NCBI RefSeq assembly: GCF_029975155.1
Contig: NZ_JARKPQ010000324.1
Span: 1-64,000 of the forward strand
Reading direction: 5' to 3'
Length of the DNA stretch: 64,000 nt
Origin: Propionicimonas sp.
GTDB taxonomy: Bacteria; Actinomycetota; Actinomycetes; Propionibacteriales; Propionibacteriaceae
A model generated the notes under the pieces. It ran no database searches. It saw only the letters and a program-made list of their open reading frames with translations, and had not been told where the DNA came from. The stretch's first letter is position 1. Every line of letters starts with the position of its first letter. The position numbers were made by a program, and so were the translations under genes. This document shows, in pieces, positions 40,608 to 47,289 of the stretch.

Positions 40608-42113
40608 ATGAGTTCCACTCGAACGAGGCCGCGAGCCGCGCTGGCGGCCGTCGCGCTGGCACTGGCCGTGGTGGTGACGCCGTTGACCGCATCGACGGCC
40701 CGCGCCGCGGACCTCGACGATCCGGTACGCCTGGAGACCGGGCACATCGACACGTTCAACCTCGCGCTGAACGGGGACAACTCGGTACGGCTCACCCTGA
40801 AGGAGGACGTCACCGGCTCGCACGTGCTGCGGACGCCGGAGTCGGTCGAGCTGTTCGTGAAGCGGGCGGCCCATCTGGAGAACCTGCCGCCCGCCTATCT
40901 GCCCGCGGGCGCGCCCACCGCACTGTGGTACCTCCCCCTGACCCAGGACCAGGACCTGATCTGGCCGGGCTGGGACACCCAGGGCGTGGCTTCCTACTAC
41001 GGCAGCGACGCCAGTGTCGACATCGCGGTGAGCGCCGTCGACGGCCCCGGCGAGGTCTACCTGTGGTCGGCCGACACGTGGGGAGCGCCGAAGAAGCTGC
41101 TGACCGAGGGCTGGTCGTTCCCCGGCACCATTCACCAGGGCTTCCTCGCCCATGCGCACGCCAACTGGGGCTTCACCGCCCCCGGCACGTACCAGCTGAC
41201 CGCCAATGCCACGGTGACCAGCAAGGACGGCGCGCGGACCTCGACCTCGAACACCGCGACCTACACCTTCGTCGTCCAGCCGCTGACCGACGAGCCGGAT
41301 CCCGAGCCGGAGCCCGAGCCGGAACCCGAGCCCGGTGACACGTCGTTGACCATCGACGGCGTGGCCGGCCACTACCACACCGGCGGGGTGGCAGCCCTGA
41401 CCGCGGTGCCGTCACGCGATGCCGGATCGGATCACTACCACTGGTTCACCCGTGCCTCCGAGGCGGACGGATGGGCCGTGGTCGACGGTGCCCATGGCGC
41501 GACCTATGGCTTCGTGGTCGCCGGGTCCCAACAGGTGAAGGCCGTGCTGTACGACGGGAATCACGAGGTGATCGCGGAGAGCGAGCCGGCGGCCATCGTG
41601 ATCGACGATCACGGCAGCACCCCGGGCATCGGCCCGGAGCTGAGCGTCTCCCTGCCCGCGGAACAGGGCGCCCTGGCGATCAGCGTCGCGCCGGAAGGCC
41701 GGACCAGCGAACTGAGCGACCTCACGCTCAACGCCGAGGCCGACCGCTACCTCTCCGAAGGCTCGATCACCGGGATCACCGTCACCGACACCCGGCCGGG
41801 CGAACTCGGCTGGGCGGCCTCGGGCCGCGTCCGCGACCTGGTCACCGTCGAGGGGGCCGTCCTCGACGGCAAGTACCTGGGCTGGACGCCGAAGGTCGTG
41901 TCCTCCGGCGACGGCCGGTCCGTCGCCGCCGGCGCCCAGGTGGCACCCGGGTTCCCCGACGGCAGCGGCATCAAGGGCTGGAGTGCGCTCGGCTCCGCCG
42001 CGGCCGGCGCGTCGACGGGCACGGCCGTGCTCGGCGCCGATCTCCGGATCGAGGCGCCGACCACCACGTCCGTCGGTGACTACACCGGCGTCGTGCTGAT
42101 CACCGTCATCTGA
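40608..42113 (+). CDS. Secreted surface protein: TIGR03769-type metal repeat plus WxL-like C-terminus
   Basis: 501-residue exported protein, signal peptide ending TASTARAAD. Residues about 40-230 are a TIGR03769 / choice-of-anchor M repeat with GHIDTFNLAL, LIWPGWDTQG and HAHANWGFTAPGTY; the His-x-His motif is shared with four proteins downstream and probably binds zinc. A PEPEPE linker leads to an Ig-like domain with extra histidines (GHYHTGG, DHYHWF). The last 150 residues (ISVAPEG, ITVTDTRPGELGWAASG, LGWTPKVVSSG, LGADLRIEAPTT, DYTGVVLITVI) look like the WxL domain that binds peptidoglycan non-covalently in Gram-positives. The next gene encodes a DUF916-like partner, the usual companion of WxL proteins. 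A Zur-like box lies upstream, so expression should rise when zinc is scarce. ATG 40608 follows GAAAGGA. Confidence 0.72.
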   Translation: MSSTRTRPRAALAAVALALAVVVTPLTASTARAADLDDPVRLETGHIDTFNLALNGDNSVRLTLKEDVTGSHVLRTPESVELFVKRAAHLENLPPAYLPAGAPTALWYLPLTQDQDLIWPGWDTQGVASYYGSDASVDIAVSAVDGPGEVYLWSADTWGAPKKLLTEGWSFPGTIHQGFLAHAHANWGFTAPGTYQLTANATVTSKDGARTSTSNTATYTFVVQPLTDEPDPEPEPEPEPEPGDTSLTIDGVAGHYHTGGVAALTAVPSRDAGSDHYHWFTRASEADGWAVVDGAHGATYGFVVAGSQQVKAVLYDGNHEVIAESEPAAIVIDDHGSTPGIGPELSVSLPAEQGALAISVAPEGRTSELSDLTLNAEADRYLSEGSITGITVTDTRPGELGWAASGRVRDLVTVEGAVLDGKYLGWTPKVVSSGDGRSVAAGAQVAPGFPDGSGIKGWSALGSAAAGASTGTAVLGADLRIEAPTTTSVGDYTGVVLITVI

Positions 42114-42122
42114 TGCCGGCCC

Positions 42123-42152
42123 GGGGCGCCGGTCCGACCGGGCCGGCGCCCC
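42123..42152 (+). terminator. GC hairpin between the surface and DUF916-like genes
   Basis: GGGGCGCCGG / CCGGCGCCCC, a perfect 10-bp stem with a 10-base loop, in the 61-base gap. It has no T-run; it may partly terminate transcription or protect the upstream mRNA, giving more of the surface protein than of its membrane partner. Confidence 0.5.
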
Positions 42153-42174
42153 CGATCTCCGAGGAGAGAGTTCG

Positions 42175-43185
42175 ATGCGATGCCGCCGCCTGCTGTGTGC
42201 GCTCGTGCTGGCCGGGCTGGTCGCGTGGCTCACGCCCGCCGCCACCGCGAACGCCGACTCCGAGTCCGGCCGTCAGACCTGGGCACTGGTGCCGGCCACA
42301 GCCAAGGGGCCGGACGGGCGAGGCGTTCTGGAGTACCTCACCGCTCCGGACGCGAAGCAGCGTGACCGGGTCGCCGTCCGGAACTTCGGCGACCGTCCCC
42401 TCACGGTCGCCCTGTACGCCCAGGACGCGATCCAGACCACCCGGAACGCCTTCGAGCTCCGCACGCCCGAGGAACCGGCGCGAGGTGTCGGTGCGTGGGT
42501 CCGGCTGGACAGGGCCGAGGTGACCGTGCCCGCTCACGGCGACGTCGTGGTCGGCTTCACGCTCCGCGTGCCCGCCAACGCCGAGCCGGGAGATCACGCC
42601 GGCGGCATCGTCGCGGTCAGCCGGGCCGAGGCGACCGCGAACGGCCCTGCGGTGCAGTACCGCGTGGGTACCCGGGTCCATCTCCGGGTCGAGGGGCCGG
42701 TCGCCCCGGCCCTCGATCTGGTCCTGGACGAGGCCACCTTCGCCGGCGCTCCGAATCCGGTCGCCCCGGGCGCCCTGCGGCTCGGGGCCAGGCTGACCAA
42801 TGCCGGAAACGTCCGGCTCGCGCCCACTCTCCGCGTGCGCGCACATGCGTTGTTCGGCCTCTGGTCGGCCGTCAGGGACGTCGAGCAGGACGAGGTGCTG
42901 GCCGGCGGGGAGCTGGCGTCGTCGATCGACGTGCCCGAGGTGCCGCCCCTCGGCCCGTTGTGGGTCACCGTGGAGGTCTCCGAGGTCGGATCGCGCGGGC
43001 AGGACGTCACCGCTGCGGTGTCCGTGGCCGAGCACACGTTGGTGGTGTGGGCAGCGCCCTGGGCGCCCTGGGTCGCGGCCGCGACGCTGCTGCTGGGGGC
43101 CTGGCTCGCCGCGACGGTCCTGCGGCGCCGGCGAAAGACGCCGCCGCCGGCCACTTCGCTTGACGATAGTGATAATCATTCTTAA
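42175..43185 (+). CDS. DUF916-like (WxL-interacting) membrane-anchored protein
   Basis: 336-residue protein with an N-terminal signal peptide (CALVLAGLVAWLTPAATANA), an extracellular part of about 260 residues, and one C-terminal membrane helix (WVAAATLLLGAWLAATVL) followed by basic RRRRK. The extracellular part starts TWALVPATAKGPDGRGVLEYLTAPDAKQRDRVAVRNFGDRPLTVALYAQDA (by its ends) and VPANAEPGDHAGGIVAV, the pattern of DUF916 / WxL-interacting proteins. A second beta domain follows (LTNAGNVRLAPTLRV). GAGGAGAG precedes ATG 42175. It probably holds the WxL-like surface protein at the cell envelope. The 3' end of the gene runs into the Zur-like box of the next operon. Confidence 0.75.
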   Translation: MRCRRLLCALVLAGLVAWLTPAATANADSESGRQTWALVPATAKGPDGRGVLEYLTAPDAKQRDRVAVRNFGDRPLTVALYAQDAIQTTRNAFELRTPEEPARGVGAWVRLDRAEVTVPAHGDVVVGFTLRVPANAEPGDHAGGIVAVSRAEATANGPAVQYRVGTRVHLRVEGPVAPALDLVLDEATFAGAPNPVAPGALRLGARLTNAGNVRLAPTLRVRAHALFGLWSAVRDVEQDEVLAGGELASSIDVPEVPPLGPLWVTVEVSEVGSRGQDVTAAVSVAEHTLVVWAAPWAPWVAAATLLLGAWLAATVLRRRRKTPPPATSLDDSDNHS

Positions 43186-43188
43186 TAT
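43168..43188 (+). promoter_or_regulatory. Zur-like box and -10 TAATAT of the S14 operon
   Basis: AGTGATAATCATTCTTAATAT: the TGATAATCA core is a perfect palindrome of the Zur type. TAATAT (43183-43188) is a near-consensus -10 hexamer whose end is seven bases before ATG 43196, so transcription should begin at that ATG. The repressor site overlaps the promoter, as expected for Zur repression of zinc-free ribosomal protein genes. It overlaps the end of the DUF916-like gene. Confidence 0.72.
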
Positions 43189-43195
43189 AGATCGC

Positions 43196-43297
43196 ATGAA
43201 TCCCCTCCCGAGCACTCGGCTCGCCGCGCACTCTGGTGCCCGACCCGGCTTCTCGTTCGTCGCACTGGGCCGGCCCCTGCTCGGCGAGCGGCGCTGA
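43196..43297 (+). CDS. 33-residue leaderless leader ORF before rpsN
   Basis: Starts [19 protein letters not shown] and ends LLGERR. Its ATG is exactly where the TAATAT promoter would start transcription. Its TGA shares a base with the rpsN ATG (TGATG), and rpsN has no strong ribosome binding site of its own, so translation of this ORF may be required for rpsN. It could be a regulatory leader peptide or the worn-down remnant of a zinc-free ribosomal protein gene: SGARPGF resembles the GAxPGFG near the N-terminus of L28. No firm family match. Confidence 0.55.
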   Translation: MNPLPSTRLAAHSGARPGFSFVALGRPLLGERR

Positions 43298-43602
43298 TGG
43301 CCAGCAAGAGCAGGATCGCCGCCGACGCCAGGCGTCGCGTGGTCGTGGCGCGGCATGCCGAGAGGCGTGCCCTGCTGCGCGGACGAAGCGTGGACCCGGC
43401 GCTGTCACCCGAGGAGCGGTCGGCGGCCATGGCGGCGCTGCACCGGCTGCCGCGCGATGCCAGCCCCGTCCGGCTCCGCAACCGGGACGCGATCGACGGC
43501 CGCCCGCGCGGCTACCTGCGCCGGTTCGGGCTCTCCCGGATCCGCGTGCGGGAGCTCGCCCACCGCGGAGAACTGCCCGGTGTCACCACGTCCAGCTGGT
43601 GA
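43297..43602 (+). CDS. rpsN: 30S ribosomal protein S14, zinc-independent paralogue
   Basis: 101-residue uS14 with no cysteine at all, i.e. the 'C-minus' form that lacks the zinc ribbon. [29 protein letters not shown] is the N-terminal extension of the long type, and the conserved C-terminal part is [41 protein letters not shown] (by its ends SPVRLRNR and GELPGV). It replaces the zinc-binding S14 in ribosomes when zinc is limiting, releasing zinc. It lies directly behind a Zur-like box and leader ORF, and before the MRF-like gene, the classic arrangement of this operon in actinobacteria. Other usual members (L28, L33, S18) are missing here. Confidence 0.93.
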   Translation: MASKSRIAADARRRVVVARHAERRALLRGRSVDPALSPEERSAAMAALHRLPRDASPVRLRNRDAIDGRPRGYLRRFGLSRIRVRELAHRGELPGVTTSSW

Positions 43603-43686
43603 CGAAGCGGAGCCGCCGAGGGGCCGGCCGCGATCCGAAACCAGATTTCTCGCAATGGAACCGACAGTTGGAAGGCGAGGTGGCTG

Positions 43687-43734
43687 ATGGCCGTCCCGAA
43701 ACACAGGACCTCTCGAGAGCTGGTCGACCGGTGA
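43687..43734 (+). pseudogene. ORF resembling the first residues of ribosomal protein L32
   Basis: Fifteen codons reading MAVPKHRTSRELVDR. The first ten residues match the near-invariant L32 start MAVPKRKTSR at eight of ten positions. A good ribosome binding site (GAGG, six bases before the ATG) is present. The TGA overlaps the GTG start of the MRF-like gene by four bases (GTGA). It looks like the leftover 5' end of a zinc-free rpmF paralogue, now perhaps serving to couple translation to the downstream gene. Chance cannot be excluded for so short a match. Confidence 0.45.
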
Positions 43735-44837
43735 TCCCGCTGCTCGTCGTGACCGGGGTCGACGCCACCTCGATGGCGGCCGCCACCGTCGGTCTGCAAT
43801 GGGACCTGCCCGGCTCGGTCGTGATCCGCCACCACCTCGACGTGCCGGCCGCCGAGCTCACCCGCACGGTCAGCGACGCCGCGGGAGTGGTCGAGGAGGC
43901 CTCGATCGACCTGGACGGAGCGTGCGTCGGCTGCTCGCTGGACGAGGACCTGATCCCGGTCGTCGAGCGCCTCGCCCGCACGGGTCGCTGGGCGTCCATC
44001 GTCCTGCACCTGCCGCCGTCGATGGAGGCCCGGCCGCTGTGTCATGCGCTGGAACAGCACGAGGCGCTGCGGCGGCTCGTCGCGGTGGCCGCGGTGGTCG
44101 CCGTCCTGCGTGGTGGCTCCGTCCGGCACGACCTGCTCGGGAGCGCGGGACTGCTGGACATCGGCGCCGAGGCGGCTCCCGACGACGACCGTGGCGTCGG
44201 TGAGGTGCTGGCCGCCCAGGTGGAGTACGCGGACGCGGTGATCTGCATGAACGGCTGCGACGACACCGCCCGGGAACTGCTGGCGGCACTGGCCCGCCCG
44301 GACGCGATCGTCCAGCACGAGCCCTTCCTGCCCGACGGCGCCCGGTTGCTGGCCCTCGGTCACCGGACCGAGCGGAGCGACGCGTGGACCGCCCCGCTGC
44401 GCGCGGCTCCGCTGCCGCCGCTGGCCGGCCGCAGGGTCTGGCGTCTCGATCTGGCCTCTGCCCGGCCCTTCCACCCGGACCGGCTGATGACCGAGATCGA
44501 GGAACTCGGCGGCGGCCCGCATCGCTCCCGCGGCTGCTTCTGGCTGCCCACCCGGCCCGGCGACCTCTGTGGCTGGGACGGCTGCGGTGGCCACCTCTCG
44601 ATCGGCACCCTGCAGGCCGACGGCCACCGGCCCCCGTCCACCAGGATCGTGATCGTCGGCGACTGGGAGACCGAGGCGGTGAACGCGCTGGTCACCCGGT
44701 TCGAGCGGTGCCTGCTCACCGACTCCGAGCTGGCGGAGCGGGGCAGTGCGTGGGAGGTGCACCACGACGGCTTCGAGCCCTGGCTGGGCGCGATCGGCAG
44801 CCGCGACGGCGTCCGGCTGCCCGGTGATCGCCCCTAG
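43731..44837 (+). CDS. COG0523 / MRF-like protein of the zinc-limitation operon
   Basis: 368 residues from GTG 43731; in-frame GTG starts at 43680 and 43599 (the latter overlapping the rpsN stop) would give 385 or 412 residues. The sequence follows the G3E/COG0523 family in outline: VIPLLVVTGVDATSMAAATVG at the start, DLDGACVGCSLDEDLIPVVERLARTG at about 60-85 (the place of the CxCC motif), and a C-terminal domain RVWRLDLASARPFHPDRL ... SRGCFWLPTRPGDLCGWDGCGG. In mycobacteria the equivalent MRF recruits a hibernation factor to zinc-starved ribosomes. Here the P-loop GxxGxGKT is degenerate (GVDATSM, no lysine) and only GCVGCS remains of the cysteine motif, so ordinary GTPase activity is doubtful. 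The end overlaps the convergent zur gene by four bases. Confidence 0.7.
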   Translation: MIPLLVVTGVDATSMAAATVGLQWDLPGSVVIRHHLDVPAAELTRTVSDAAGVVEEASIDLDGACVGCSLDEDLIPVVERLARTGRWASIVLHLPPSMEARPLCHALEQHEALRRLVAVAAVVAVLRGGSVRHDLLGSAGLLDIGAEAAPDDDRGVGEVLAAQVEYADAVICMNGCDDTARELLAALARPDAIVQHEPFLPDGARLLALGHRTERSDAWTAPLRAAPLPPLAGRRVWRLDLASARPFHPDRLMTEIEELGGGPHRSRGCFWLPTRPGDLCGWDGCGGHLSIGTLQADGHRPPSTRIVIVGDWETEAVNALVTRFERCLLTDSELAERGSAWEVHHDGFEPWLGAIGSRDGVRLPGDRP

Positions 44838-45241
44838 CGCCGCGCTGCCGCCGCGCACTCCGGACACAATCCGAAGACCTCGAACACGTGCCGGGTGACG
44901 GTGTAGCCGTGCTTCTTGGCCGCGGACGCGATCCAGCTCTCGCTGGGCGGGTCGAGCACCTCGGCCCTGCCGCAGTTCTCGCACACCAGGTGATGATGGT
45001 GGCCGCCCGGAGGGCAGGCCCGGAACAGCTGCCCGCCCGGAGCGGTGATCGTGTCCGCGCTCCCGGTCTCGGCCAGGGCGTTGAGCTGCCGGTACACCGT
45101 CGCCAGGCCGACGGGCGTGCCGGCGTCGTGCAGGAGCCGGTGCACCTGCTGTGCCGAGACGAAGCCAGGGGACGAGTCCAGAGCGTGCCGCACCGCGTCC
45201 TTCTGTGCGGTGCGGCGGGTGTCCGGGGTGGCGCTGCCCAT
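44834..45241 (-). CDS. zur: Fur-family zinc uptake regulator
   Basis: 135-residue Fur-family repressor. The winged helix has SAQQVHRLLHDAGTPVGLATVYRQLNALAETG (by its ends), and the metal-binding region GGHHHHLVCENCGRAEVLD has the histidine cluster and first CxxC, with a second pair in GLCPECAA at the C-terminus. The four cysteines form the structural zinc site of Zur/Fur. Genomic context (cysteine-free S14, MRF, anchored-repeat metal ABC system, Zur-like boxes) makes zinc the likely effector rather than iron. GAGGAG lies seven bases before ATG 45241. No Zur-like box is seen before its own gene. Confidence 0.9.
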   Translation of the reverse strand: MGSATPDTRRTAQKDAVRHALDSSPGFVSAQQVHRLLHDAGTPVGLATVYRQLNALAETGSADTITAPGGQLFRACPPGGHHHHLVCENCGRAEVLDPPSESWIASAAKKHGYTVTRHVFEVFGLCPECAAAARR

Positions 45242-45353
45242 GATGGCTCTCCTCGGTGATGCAGGCTGCGTCCGAGCATAGACACCCCGTCCTCCCCTGA
45301 GCCCTGATCCACCGAATCCGTACGAGCCCGTCGACCGGGACGAGCCCTCTGAC

Positions 45354-45534
45354 GTCATCCCGGACTTGCCCGGGATGACAGCCCTCAACCGTCATCCCGG
45401 GCTTGACCCGGGATCCCTGTAGTGACGTTGTCAGGCCGGTGCGGGGATCCCGGCGTCCGCCGGGATGACGTTGGGGGGCGATCGTCGTGGCGTTGCCGGG
45501 TCGGTGCGGGGATCCCGGCGGGCGCCGGGATGAC
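45354..45534. repeat. Family A palindromic repeat cluster
   Basis: Three or more GTCATCCCGG / CCGGGATGAC elements (45354, 45391, 45442-45470, 45500-45534). This cluster fills most of the 305-base gap between zur and the ABC pair (45242-45546); nothing else is recognisable there. Confidence 0.85.
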
Positions 45535-45546
45535 GTCGGGACGCGC

Positions 45547-47289
45547 TCAGGCGCCGCGGGCCTCCAGGCGGGTGAAAGCGCCTCCGCTCGCGCGCAGTTC
45601 CGCCGCCGGGCCGTGCTCGAGGACGCGTCCGGCGTCCAGCACCACGGTGGGGACGTCGTCGGCGACGAGATCGGCACGATGGGTGATCTCGATGACGGTC
45701 AGGCCGGCGCGGTGCCGGGAGAGGCGGCGGTGCACCGCCCGGGCGGTCGGGGCGTCCAGCTGGCTCAACGCCTCGTCCAGGATCAGCACCTCCGGCGCCG
45801 CCACCAGGGCCCGGGCGAGCGCGAGTCGCTGCAACTGGCCGCCGGAGAGATTGAGCCCACGCTCCCGGACGGCGGTGGCCAGGCCGTCGGGCAGGGACGA
45901 CACCCAGGAGTCCAGACCCACCACCGCGATCGCCTCGCGCAGTGCCTCGTCGGTCGCATCGGGGCGGGCCAGCCGCAGGTTGTCGGCGAGCGTGCCGCTC
46001 AGGGCCGTGGGCCGCTGGGGGACGAGGGCCACTCGCCGGCGGAGATCGTGCAGCGGCAGATCGCGCACGTCGGCGCCGGTCAGCCGGACCGCGCCCTGCT
46101 CGACGTCCCACCCGCGCAGCAGCAGGGCCGCGAGGGTGGACTTGCCGCTGCCGGACGCGCCGACGACGCAGTTCCACGAGCCGCGCCGGAAGCTCACGTC
46201 GACGTCCGCGACGGCGGGCGCCGACATCCCTGGATAGCCGAAGGTCACGGCTTCGAAGGCCACCGCCGGCGCGCCGGGCCGCGGCGCGGGCGCCGGCGGT
46301 CCGCCGGAGTCGCGGACCACGGGCGGCGCCTCGACGACCTGGCGGACGCGCGCGGTGGCAGCGAAGGCCGAGTCGAGGCCCGCGGCGAACTCGGAACCGC
46401 CGCGAGCCGGCCCCCACAGCGCCACGGCCAGGGCCAGCGCGACCACGATGTCCGGCACCGGCACTGCCGCCGCGGCGCCGACGGCGACGAGGGCGACCAG
46501 CCCCGCGACCTCGAGGGCCACCAGCGCGGCGGTGCGCACCGCGGCCACGCGGCCGGCCCGGGACCGGGCGGCACCCAGGGCGGCGTCGGCCTGGTCCAGG
46601 CCGTGGAGGCGGGGGGAGCGGATGCCGAAGCTGAGCACCTCCCGGACGCCCTGGAGGTCGTCGCCGAGCCGCGCGGCCAGCGCCCCGCGCCGCGCGGCGA
46701 CCTGCCGCGCGGCCCGCCAGGTCGACCGGCCGGAGAGGAAGGGGACGACGAACACGACCGCCGCCACGAACGGGACGATCGCCACGGCGAGCCGGCCGTC
46801 CACGCTGACGCCCAGCCAGCACAGGGAGAGGGCGGGGACGATCACCGCGGCGACCGCCGGCGGCAGGGTGTGGGCGAAGAAGACCTCGATCCGGTCGATG
46901 TCGCGAGTCGCCGTCTCGGTGAGTTCGGCGCCCGCCCGGCCCTGGGTCGCGGCCGGGGCCTGCGGGATGAGCCGGGCGAAGAAGACCTCGCGCAGCCGGG
47001 CGAGGGCGGTGAACGCCACCCAGTGACCGGCATAGTGCTCCAGGTAGCGCAGCAGGGCCTTGGCCAGGGCGATCCCGGTCAGCGCGCCCACCATTCCTGG
47101 AACCGGGATCGATGCGTGGGCGGCGACCCGGCCGATCGTGCTCGCGACCATCACCAGCAGCGCGACCCCCAGGAGCTGGCCGGCGATCCGGGCCACGACG
47201 GACACCGCGAGAACGGGGAGGAGCGAGCGGGTGTGCCCGACCAGCCACGCCGCGAGCGCGCGCCGGCCCTGCGTCGGCTGCCCGGTCAC
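45547..47289 (-). CDS. ABC transporter permease/ATPase, CydC-like half
   Basis: 580-residue half-transporter with about six membrane helices in the first 310 residues and a C-terminal ATPase: Walker A VVGASGSGKST, signature LSGGQLQRLALARAL, Walker B VLILDEALSQLD, H-loop EITHRAD. The Walker B aspartate is followed by glutamate-alanine (DEALS), as in CydC/D-type exporters. It overlaps the partner gene 47286-49004 by four bases (start within its stop), so the two form a heterodimer. The pair sits divergently from the zinc-repeat ABC operon, with a Zur-like box between. Possible substrates are a zincophore or thiol; see the partner entry. Confidence 0.88.
   Translation of the reverse strand: MTGQPTQGRRALAAWLVGHTRSLLPVLAVSVVARIAGQLLGVALLVMVASTIGRVAAHASIPVPGMVGALTGIALAKALLRYLEHYAGHWVAFTALARLREVFFARLIPQAPAATQGRAGAELTETATRDIDRIEVFFAHTLPPAVAAVIVPALSLCWLGVSVDGRLAVAIVPFVAAVVFVVPFLSGRSTWRAARQVAARRGALAARLGDDLQGVREVLSFGIRSPRLHGLDQADAALGAARSRAGRVAAVRTAALVALEVAGLVALVAVGAAAAVPVPDIVVALALAVALWGPARGGSEFAAGLDSAFAATARVRQVVEAPPVVRDSGGPPAPAPRPGAPAVAFEAVTFGYPGMSAPAVADVDVSFRRGSWNCVVGASGSGKSTLAALLLRGWDVEQGAVRLTGADVRDLPLHDLRRRVALVPQRPTALSGTLADNLRLARPDATDEALREAIAVVGLDSWVSSLPDGLATAVRERGLNLSGGQLQRLALARALVAAPEVLILDEALSQLDAPTARAVHRRLSRHRAGLTVIEITHRADLVADDVPTVVLDAGRVLEHGPAAELRASGGAFTRLEARGA

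Noticed and set aside
45354-45534. Cluster of short repeats that could suggest a CRISPR array
   Set aside because: The spacing is irregular, the elements are palindromic family A repeats found elsewhere between genes, and no cas gene is present.
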